Origin: Peptostreptococcaceae bacterium
GTDB taxonomy: Bacteria > Bacillota > Clostridia > Peptostreptococcales > Peptostreptococcaceae
Assembly (NCBI GenBank): GCA_025210335.1
Contig: JAOARY010000058.1
Coordinates: 1 to 60,482 of the forward strand
Length of the DNA stretch: 60,482 nucleotides
Direction: 5' to 3'
The notes beneath the pieces were generated by a model. The model was not told the DNA's origin. It searched no databases and saw only the letters and a list, made by a program, of their open reading frames with translations. Below, piece by piece: positions 54,405 through 60,482 of this stretch (position 1 is its first letter; every line of letters starts with the position of its first letter). A program made the translations under genes and the position numbers.

Positions 54405-55182
54405 GAAAAAACTAGCTAAGAAATTTTCAAAGAATGCAAAAACATATGATCAATATGCAATAGTTCAAAAATATATGTCCAATAAATTAATTGATATTAT
54501 AAATGAAATTGATGATAAAAAAAACATAGAAGTATTAGAAATAGGTTGTGGTACTGGATATTTAACTAAATTATTACTTAAAAACTTTGAAAATATAAAT
54601 TTGACTTCTATAGATATTGCACAAGGTATGATTGATTATTGTAAAGAAAGAATAACAGATGATAGAGTTGAATTTAAATGCATGGATGTAGAAGAATTTG
54701 CTTCAAATAAAAAATATGATCTTATAATATCAAATGCTACATTTCAATGGTTTAATCAACCAAAACAAACGATAAATAATCTAAAAAATATATTAAATAA
54801 AGATGGTATATTTGTATTTTCAACTTTTTTAGAAGATACATTCAAAGAATTAAAAGACTGTTTTTCTAAGGCTAGTAAAGAATTAAAATTAAAAGAAGAA
54901 ATAAAAAGTGGTCAAAATTTCTTAACAAAAGAATATATTAAAGAAATATTTTTGCCAAAGGATATAATCATATTAAAAGAAGCCTATATACAAAAATTCG
55001 ATACTGTTAATGAATTTTTTATATCCATAAAAAAAATAGGGGCAAGTAAAAGTAATAAAAACAATGTATTTGTAAAAAATTTCATAGATTTGGTTATTGA
55101 GCTTTATGAATCTGATTACAAAATAGATAAAAAAATAATAGCTACATATGATTGTGGATTTGCATATTATCAAAACATATAA
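54394..55182 (+). CDS. bioC: Malonyl-ACP O-methyltransferase
   Basis: The 262-residue SAM methyltransferase opens KKFSKNAKTYDQYAIVQKYM, the BioC N-terminal pattern, followed by motif I LEIGCGTGYLTKLL and ISNATFQWFNQP, a strong BioC signature. It methylates the free carboxyl of malonyl-ACP so the fatty acid synthase accepts it as primer for pimelate. AGGAAGGTG precedes the ATG inside the esterase gene. It is last in the bioF operon. Confidence 0.92.
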   Translation: MIDKKKLAKKFSKNAKTYDQYAIVQKYMSNKLIDIINEIDDKKNIEVLEIGCGTGYLTKLLLKNFENINLTSIDIAQGMIDYCKERITDDRVEFKCMDVEEFASNKKYDLIISNATFQWFNQPKQTINNLKNILNKDGIFVFSTFLEDTFKELKDCFSKASKELKLKEEIKSGQNFLTKEYIKEIFLPKDIIILKEAYIQKFDTVNEFFISIKKIGASKSNKNNVFVKNFIDLVIELYESDYKIDKKIIATYDCGFAYYQNI

Positions 55183-55281
55183 GATTTTTTATCTCAAAAC
55201 TTATCTCAAATTTATATATAAAATTCATCATTATGATAAAATATAAAGTGCATATATATCTTATAATGAGGAGGAGTTTTG

Positions 55282-56835
55282 ATGATTGAATTAATTCCAT
55301 TAATATTAGGGATTATTTTAAATCTTATAGTTTTATTTTTTATTAAAAATAATTATGCAATTTTAATAATTTCATCATTGAATATTTTTATAATTACAAA
55401 GCTATTTTATTTAAAAAGTAAAAAGAAAAATTTAGATAATCTAAATTATTTATTAAAACAATTAAGTGAGGGGAATTACAAAGTAAAAATTCAAGGTTTG
55501 GGAAATGAATTTGCAGATACTAAAAAATATATAAAAGGTATTTGTGATACGAATCAAAAGATACTAGAAAATTTACTCATAACATCTGTCGATTCAAATG
55601 AATTGTCAAAAGATTTGAAAATTTTTGTGGAGAATAACTTAAAGAAGATGATTGATATGTCCAAGTTCATAAATGATAGTTCTAATGAATTTAAATCGCA
55701 ATTTAATTCCATAGAAGAATCTTCAAAAGAAATATTAAATATGAAAATATATTTAGAAGATATAAAAAATACTATGGATGTAGCCTTAAAATCATCTATC
55801 AATTCAATTGATAAATCAAAAGAATCAATAAGTTTTATCGATATCAATTATTCATCCATAGAAGATAGTAATCAAAATGCAAGACTATTTGAAGCCAAGA
55901 TAAATAAATTACAAGAAGAAATAACGATAATAGTGAATATGGCTAAAGAAATAGAAGCAATATCACAAAAGACTAATATGTTAGCGTTAAATGCTTCAAT
56001 AGAAAGTGCAAGAGCTGGTGAGGCAGGTAGAGGATTTTCTGTAGTAGCACAAGAAATTAGAAATCTATCATTAGATACGGATAAATCATTAGTAGAAATA
56101 AATAAAAATGTATCTAAAATAGTAGAAGAATTAAAAGAAGTAAATATATATTCAAAGAAAAACCTTGAAAATACTCAGAGCATAAGCAAAAATACAAAAG
56201 AATCAAAAATGCTTTATGATGATATACTATCAAATTCAAATCAAACAAAAATAAAAGTAGAAGATGCATTTAATATATTAAATGATTTCAATATAAAAAT
56301 AAAAGATTTAAGCGAAAATATGAATAATATATATGTAAGTGCAAAACAAAGCATGGATATAATAGATGAAAGTGTTAAAGAAACTAAATTATTAAATAAA
56401 GATATAAAATCATTGGAAAATTTAAGTGAGAATGTATCTAATAATTGTGATAAATTCTATAATTATTTATCAAAAGAAACAATAAATAAAATTCTTTCTA
56501 TAAAAATGAAAGAACTTAAAGAAAGATTAAATAATATAGATAAATTAGATTCAAATAAAGATCTTATAAAAATTGCAAAAGAGCTTAATATATCAGCATT
56601 TCAAATAGTAAATAGAGAAGGAAAGATAATAAAAGCAACAGAAAAAGAAAGCATAGGACTTAATCTATTTGAAATATATAGTCCGTATAAGGATTATTAT
56701 AATAGTAATTCCAATGGATTTTTATATACAGATATTAATTTGAGATTAGATAATTACTATGCGAAATTTTGTGCAAGCAAAAAAGATAAGTATTTAATAA
56801 TTGTCGAATATTCATTTAATATAAAGAAAAAATAA
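55282..56835 (+). CDS. Methyl-accepting chemotaxis protein 3, inverted architecture
   Basis: The 517-residue protein has two adjacent N-terminal spans (about 4-22 and 27-44) with almost nothing outside, then a HAMP-like helix, a signalling domain with tip [20 protein letters not shown], and after it a C-terminal domain of about 120 residues (from about 400; [20 protein letters not shown], in part [27 protein letters not shown]) that looks like a PAS/Cache-type sensor placed in the cytoplasm. GAGGAG precedes ATG 55282. It likely senses an internal signal rather than an external one. Confidence 0.88.
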   Translation: MIELIPLILGIILNLIVLFFIKNNYAILIISSLNIFIITKLFYLKSKKKNLDNLNYLLKQLSEGNYKVKIQGLGNEFADTKKYIKGICDTNQKILENLLITSVDSNELSKDLKIFVENNLKKMIDMSKFINDSSNEFKSQFNSIEESSKEILNMKIYLEDIKNTMDVALKSSINSIDKSKESISFIDINYSSIEDSNQNARLFEAKINKLQEEITIIVNMAKEIEAISQKTNMLALNASIESARAGEAGRGFSVVAQEIRNLSLDTDKSLVEINKNVSKIVEELKEVNIYSKKNLENTQSISKNTKESKMLYDDILSNSNQTKIKVEDAFNILNDFNIKIKDLSENMNNIYVSAKQSMDIIDESVKETKLLNKDIKSLENLSENVSNNCDKFYNYLSKETINKILSIKMKELKERLNNIDKLDSNKDLIKIAKELNISAFQIVNREGKIIKATEKESIGLNLFEIYSPYKDYYNSNSNGFLYTDINLRLDNYYAKFCASKKDKYLIIVEYSFNIKKK

Positions 56836-56865
56836 TAAATAAATAAGAATTTACATCATTTTGTC

Positions 56866-56908
56866 AAAAAACTTTTTAGTATATTACTATACTAAAAAGT
56901 TTTTTTAT
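56866..56908 (+). terminator. Rho-independent terminator
   Basis: AAAAAACTTTTTAGTATA pairs with TATACTAAAAAGTTTTTT around TTAC. Confidence 0.92.
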
Positions 56909-57239
56909 TTTTGAACAAATTATAAAATTTTATTTTTTTTTAATTTTTGATTCATTGATCATTTATTAAAAAGTTTGAAAATACAAGATTTTTATAGAAT
57001 AAAATCTTAAATAAAAGAATTAATATAATATTATTTGAAATAATATAAAATAACATAAAAAATAGTTAAAAAAATAATTAACAAAGAATATGTTTTTCTT
57101 TTTGCTTTTGTATTTTTTTTATTTTTTTTGTATATAGTAATAGAATTAAAAATGATTGTATACTTGCAAAAATCAATAATTAAGAAATATACATGTTAAA
57201 AATAACAAAAAAACATATATGTTAATAATATATCTTTTG

Positions 57240-57268
57240 TAGACATGAGTATTTTAGGGTGTTATATT
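57240..57268 (+). promoter_or_regulatory. Promoter with extended -10 for the small-ORF/small-RNA transcript
   Basis: TAGACA (57240-57245), 17 bases, TATATT (57263-57268) preceded by TGT (extended -10). The predicted transcript starts near 57275 and would end at the terminator near 57633, about 360 bases. Confidence 0.55.
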
Positions 57269-57324
57269 ATATTTGTAATTGATAACAAACAAATTTTGTT
57301 TTACGAAAACAAGGAGAGATTATT

Positions 57325-57501
57325 ATGTTAGCATCGATTAACATTAAGAACAATTTCAAATCATCAATATTCGAAGGAATACTTTTTGGATTTGAAGAAA
57401 GAAAATCACAAAAGACAGTAAAGACTTCAAATTCAATAGAATTAGAAGATAACATAAAATACGATGTAGCTTGTCTACATGGTTTAGGAATTTCAAAATA
57501 G
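57325..57501 (+). CDS. 58-residue protein of unknown function
   Basis: ATG 57325 is preceded by AAGGAGAG at ideal distance. The product starts MLASINIKNNFKSSIFEG, has a short hydrophobic patch (ILFGF), a charged middle (EERKSQKTVKTSNSIE) and ends YDVACLHGLGISK with one cysteine. There is no signal peptide or membrane span. It does not resemble a toxin or ribosomal protein I know. It is the only ORF on a predicted transcript that ends in tandem C-loop hairpins. A peptide precursor or small regulator is possible but not shown. Confidence 0.6.
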   Translation: MLASINIKNNFKSSIFEGILFGFEERKSQKTVKTSNSIELEDNIKYDVACLHGLGISK

Positions 57502-57910
57502 CTAATTAGAAAAACTTTGTTTTTTTATAATATAGGATTTCTTAAAAATCCATATAAGACCCCATAAATTTAATTTTATCGACCCCCATCGATAAAAACC
57601 CCTTCTCTTTCCCCTAAGAGAAGGATTTTTTTTATACTTTTTTGAACAAAATTTCATATATATATAATTGTCATTTCAATAGGTTCAAAGATTTTTAATT
57701 TTTACATATAAATATAATTTTATTATAGATTTTATGAATATATTTTCTTATAATAATTAGATATATTCATTTCTTTTAGGGACGAGAAGGATTAGTTTTG
57801 ATTTTTATTTGATGCTAGAATCATTTGATTTTGGTAAAGGGAATAAGAATATTTATAATTTTTTTTAGGACGAAGGAAAAATATAAATATTAAAAGAAGG
57901 ATTTGATATT
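57502..57910. other. Region between the 58-residue ORF and the TSUP gene
   Basis: The first 130 bases hold the C-rich hairpin region described separately. From 57640 to 57910 there is only AT-rich DNA with scattered GGG-containing segments (TTAGGGACGAG, GGTAAAGGG, about 57778-57842). The TSUP gene has AAGAAGG upstream. Confidence 0.45.
57535..57633 (+). ncRNA. Possible C-rich regulatory RNA or structured 3' UTR
   Basis: Three hairpins follow the small ORF: GGATTT/AAATCC (57535-57551), TTTTATCGA/TCGATAAAA with loop CCCCCA (57574-57597), and CCTTCTCTT/AAGAGAAGG with loop TCCCCT (57601-57624), the last followed by eight T. Four runs of four or five C (57560, 57583, 57599, 57611) stand out in this very AT-rich DNA. 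C-rich loops in Gram-positive small RNAs bind G-rich ribosome binding sites. The RNA could be a 3'-UTR-derived or dual-function RNA. Confidence 0.5.
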
Positions 57911-58660
57911 ATGCAATTGATTTATTTAGCAGTAGCAATGTTTGTTGTAGGTTTTATAGACTCCATGGCTGGTGGAGGTGGTCTGCTTTCCGTTCCAATA
58001 CTTTTGATGACTGGTCTTCCAGTTAAGGTTGCTATGGCAACAAATAAGATGACTGCTGTGTTTGGTCTATCTTCAAGTACTTATAATTTTTATAAGAAAG
58101 ATAAGATTGATATGAAGCTTATTATAAAATGGGCACCTATATGCTTAATAGGAAGTATAATAGGAACTAAGATGTTGGATTTTGTATCTTCAGATTTTCT
58201 AAAAGGTGCTATACCAGTGGTGTTGGTAATAGCATTACTTCAAAGCATATTTAGAAAGAAGAAGGAAGGAAACTTAAATACAAAGATAGATCATAAAGAT
58301 TTTAAAAAAGGACTTTTGTTTGTATTTTTGATGGGATTTTATAGTGGATTTATTGGGCCTGCAACAAGTACATTTATAGCACTTGGTCTTATACATATTT
58401 TTGAATTGGATTTCTTTACAGGAAATGCACTATCAAAGCCACTTACTTTACTTGGAACATTAGTATCGTTTGTGATACTTATTGTGTCTGGCTATGTAAA
58501 TATTAAGTATGGAATTATAGCAGCTGTTTTTAGAACGTTAGGAAGTTATGTAGGAACAAATTTTGCGATAGATAAGGGTGAAAAGATAGTAAAACCAATA
58601 TTTTTATCATTCACATTCATAATGGCAATTAAGATGTTTTTAGATATGTATTTAGCATAA
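57911..58660 (+). CDS. TSUP/TauE-SafE family membrane transporter
   Basis: The 249-residue protein has seven or eight spans with family motifs GFIDSMAGGGGLLSVPILL (in part DSMAGGGGLLSVP), ATNKMTAVFGLSSSTYNF, and the repeat GFYSGFIGPATSTFIALGLI (in part GFIGPATSTFIA). TSUP members move sulfite, sulfonates or other organosulfur anions; the substrate here is unknown. It is monocistronic and followed by a strong terminator. Confidence 0.9.
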   Translation: MQLIYLAVAMFVVGFIDSMAGGGGLLSVPILLMTGLPVKVAMATNKMTAVFGLSSSTYNFYKKDKIDMKLIIKWAPICLIGSIIGTKMLDFVSSDFLKGAIPVVLVIALLQSIFRKKKEGNLNTKIDHKDFKKGLLFVFLMGFYSGFIGPATSTFIALGLIHIFELDFFTGNALSKPLTLLGTLVSFVILIVSGYVNIKYGIIAAVFRTLGSYVGTNFAIDKGEKIVKPIFLSFTFIMAIKMFLDMYLA

Positions 58661-58728
58661 TAATTTTTAGTATTATTATTAGGTTGATAAAGAAAAACTA
58701 GATAATATAGATAAAGAATAAAAACTCC

Positions 58729-58763
58729 TAAAACAAATTTTATTTTGTTTTAGGAGTTTTTGT
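58729..58763 (+). terminator. Rho-independent terminator after the TSUP gene
   Basis: AAAACTCCTAAAACAAA pairs with TTTGTTTTAGGAGTTTT and T follows. Confidence 0.93.
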
Positions 58764-59020
58764 TTGAATAATATATAGTATTTGACATTTAAACAAATAA
58801 ATGATACTAATTATTGTGTGTGTTATTTTAATACTTCAAATCTTATTTTTTAATAAATATGGGGAGATGGTTGTGCTTGGATAACAAAAAATTAAAGATT
58901 ATATTGTTTATATTATTTATAGTAAAAAATTAAAAAATAAAAACTAAGAATTAAAAAATAACATATTAATTAAATTTAATTTAGAAAATAAAGATATAAA
59001 ATAGGTAAATTTTAAAATTA

Positions 59021-59051
59021 AACACTTACATTAATATGTAGGTGTTTTTTT
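59021..59051 (+). terminator. Hairpin copy 1 flanking the CRISPR array
   Basis: AACACTTACAT pairs with ATGTAGGTGTT (one G-T wobble) and seven T follow. A near-identical hairpin lies at 59871-59902 on the other side of the array. Confidence 0.75.
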
Positions 59052-59348
59052 ACTTTAAAAAATAAATATAAATCAATTTAGAGTTAAAAATTAATAAATA
59101 ATATTATAAAAAATCAGCTAAAATCAATGAAAATGAATAAAATTATTCAAAGTAAAATTTTTTATGAATGACTGTTAAAGTATAAATAACATAAAAAGTA
59201 AAGAGATTGTCGAATTGAATCGAAATGGAATTAATATGGTTGTAAAGGAATAAAATACAAAATCAATGGGATTGAGTATGTATAAGAGATACAAAAAATA
59301 TTTTTGCGTTTGTGAAAAATAAAATTATCGAGATTTTTTTCTTGCAAA

Positions 59349-59377
59349 TTGACATAAATATTATGAATACTTAAATA
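59349..59377 (+). promoter_or_regulatory. CRISPR leader promoter
   Basis: TTGACA (59349-59354), 17 bases, TAAATA (59372-59377), 122 bases before the first repeat. It supports transcription of the array on the plus strand. Confidence 0.65.
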
Positions 59378-59499
59378 GAGTGCAATTTTTTGCAAAAAAT
59401 CAAAAAACAAAAAATCCTACTTTATTTTTAGTAAGAAATGTGATAGTATTAAGGGGTAGATACTGATGTTAAAAATAAACAAACGTTGAAACTGTCTTC

Positions 59500-59856
59500 A
59501 TTGAACCCTTACATTTTATGTTTTGAAATTCTAATATGTCGCCTATTCTCAAATCATTATAATCTATGGAACCCTTACATTTTATGTTTTGAAATTTTCC
59601 ATTTATGTCAATATCTAATTCCTGTTCATGTATTGAACCCTTACATTTTATGTTTTGAAATTTTTGAGACTGTGTCATATTATTATATTGAGTCTTGATT
59701 GAACCCTTACATTTTATGTTTTGAAATTTAAAAAAGGAACGCGCCAAAATAAGTGCATCCATTGAACCCTTACATTTTATGTTTTGAAATCATAGGGATT
59801 ATTGTAGCTATTTTTTTATGTTTATTATTGAACCCTTACATTTTATGTTTTGAAAT
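59500..59856 (+). CRISPR. Orphan CRISPR array, six repeats and five spacers
   Basis: Six 30-base repeats, opening ATTGAACCCTTACATTTTAT and ending GTTTTGAAAT, start at 59500, 59566, 59632, 59698, 59761 and 59827. All are identical except repeat 2 (third base G). Spacers are 36, 36, 36, 33 and 36 bases and all differ. The repeat resembles clostridial type I-B repeats, whose 3' end supplies the crRNA handle, which with the leader promoter sets the plus orientation. No cas gene is in the window. Confidence 0.97.
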
Positions 59857-59870
59857 TAGATTTATGATTA

Positions 59871-59902
59871 AAAAACTTACATTTTTATGTAGGTGTTTTT
59901 TT
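59871..59902 (+). terminator. Hairpin copy 2 flanking the CRISPR array
   Basis: ACTTACAT pairs with ATGTAGGT and a T run follows. It may end the CRISPR transcript, or belong to the 5' flank of the Rpn-family gene. Confidence 0.7.
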
Positions 59903-60004
59903 ATGCCCAAAAATAAATATTGATGAGAATTTACAAAAAATTTTTGAAAAGGGCTTATGATGATATAATTTAAATATAAATAAAAGCAAATCAAGGAGTT
60001 TATT

Positions 60005-60482
60005 TTGGATAATAAAACTAAGGAAGAAAAGATAGAAGAATCAAAAGAAACAATAAAAAACAAAAAGCATGATCAAGGATATAAAAACACATTTAAGAAC
60101 AAAGACAATATGATAGACTTCTTAAATAGTTTTATAAAAGAAGATTGGGTAAAAAATATAAAAAAAGAAGACTTAGTTCTAATAGACAAAGAATTTATAC
60201 TAAGTAACTTTATAGATAAGAAAAAGAACTTATTAAGATGGATCAAAAATGTAATAGTTGAAAACAGAAACTTAGATAATAAGGAAAAACTAATAGGATT
60301 AATTGATGAAACTATTGAAACACAGGAGGTGGATATAATGATTTCAAATATGGGTAGAGTTATAAATGAAGGACTAGAAGCTAAACTTGCTGAAGGAATA
60401 AAGAAAGGAATAGCAAAAGGTGAAAAAATATGATCAGAAAAAAAATCTATAATTACAGCAATAGAAATGCTTAAAGATAATA
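60005..60482 (+). pseudogene. Rpn-family nuclease/transposase-like gene, degenerate and cut by the window end
   Basis: AAGGAG precedes TTG 60005. The N-terminus HDQGYKNTFKNKDNMIDFLNSFI (in part DQGYKNTFKNKDNMIDFLN) and LIDKEFILSNF match Rpn/PD-(D/E)XK nuclease-like proteins, but the core that should follow is absent and the frame jumps to LLRWIKNVIVENR and GLEAKLAEGIKKGIAKGEK, normally found near the C-terminus. A TGA at 60431 interrupts; the same frame continues SEKKSIITAIEMLKDN to the window end. So there is a large internal deletion and an in-frame stop. Confidence 0.8.

Larger units (their letters stand above)
56836..57324. other. AT-rich intergenic region before the 58-residue ORF
   Basis: After the terminator at 56866-56908 about 400 bases of very AT-rich DNA follow. 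Two similar segments, ATATACATGTTAA (about 57187-57200) and CATATATGTTAATA (about 57214-57227), form an imperfect repeat just before the promoter at 57240-57268 and could be regulator sites. Confidence 0.4.
58661..59348. other. AT-rich region between TSUP gene and CRISPR leader
   Basis: It holds the TSUP terminator, an 18-codon open frame from TTG 58877 (LDNKKLK start, preceded by GGGGAG) that looks like a gene remnant, the terminator-like hairpin at 59021, and otherwise AT-rich sequence. The remnant opens like the Rpn-family gene at 60005 (both begin TTGGATAA). Confidence 0.4.

Noticed and set aside
58877..58933. 18-codon ORF after GGGGAG
   Set aside because: Too short for a protein; treated as a remnant, possibly of an Rpn-family gene.
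59469..59762. 97-codon frame across the CRISPR array (minus strand), and a 70-codon frame on the plus strand
   Set aside because: They arise because repeat plus spacer lengths are multiples of three; the translation is just the repeat over and over.

Overview
The window is a chromosomal segment of a very AT-rich, anaerobic, motile member of the Firmicutes, most likely class Clostridia. The evidence is strong AGGAGG-type ribosome binding sites, frequent TTG and GTG starts, three methyl-accepting chemotaxis proteins, a reverse-type rubrerythrin behind PerR/Fur-like boxes, an ECF thiamine component ThiT under a TPP riboswitch, a YcbA/YcbB-type two-component pair, and a CRISPR repeat of the clostridial I-B style. 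I do not name a species.

Layout. 1-170: tRNA-Gly and tRNA-Lys. 723-9299: opine-type dehydrogenase, GGDEF/EAL protein, receptor histidine kinase with an extracellular solute-binding domain, HisS and a group II PLP decarboxylase. 9507-13457: eight-gene Mrp/Mnh-type cation antiporter operon (E, F, G, MbhD-like, MbhE-like, B, C, D) without a full MrpA. 13454-14267: promoter, TPP riboswitch and thiT. 14586-24856: HD-GYP-like protein, chemoreceptor, rubrerythrin, nitroreductase, a MacAB-like export operon and a second chemoreceptor. 25242-30043: metallo-beta-lactamase-fold protein, sensor kinase, YcbB-type regulator and a dicarboxylate/amino acid symporter that the pair probably controls. 30424-40543: two paralogous secreted proteins of unknown function (708 and 690 residues) flanking a nitroreductase/AraC divergon, a two-component system with a lipoprotein esterase, and a MarR regulator. 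40855-44048: a DarT/DarG ADP-ribosylation toxin-antitoxin pair, then a decayed IS1182-family element. 44210-50727: methyltransferase, NhaC-type antiporter, small hypothetical, M20 amidohydrolase, a lipoprotein that is little more than a Cache domain, and a YjiH-type membrane protein with a terminator-like hairpin in its leader. 51001-55182: a biotin-precursor locus, with bioF, a BioG/BioH-like esterase and bioC divergent from a private acyl carrier protein and ketosynthase. 55282-58660: a third chemoreceptor, a 58-residue ORF followed by a possible C-rich small RNA, and a TSUP permease. 59349-60482: an orphan CRISPR array of six repeats with a leader promoter, and a broken Rpn-family nuclease gene running off the end.

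The observations I rate highest are: the divergent ACP/ketosynthase - BioF/BioG/BioC locus, which looks like dedicated machinery for pimeloyl-ACP; the transcript at 57240-57633 with two tandem hairpins whose loops are CCCCCA and TCCCCT; two neighbouring genes (3986 and 6011) whose Shine-Dalgarno sequence is separated from the start codon by a hairpin that would restore normal spacing when folded; the paralogous secreted pair; and the DarTG system. All functional calls rest on motif recognition by eye; no database search was possible.
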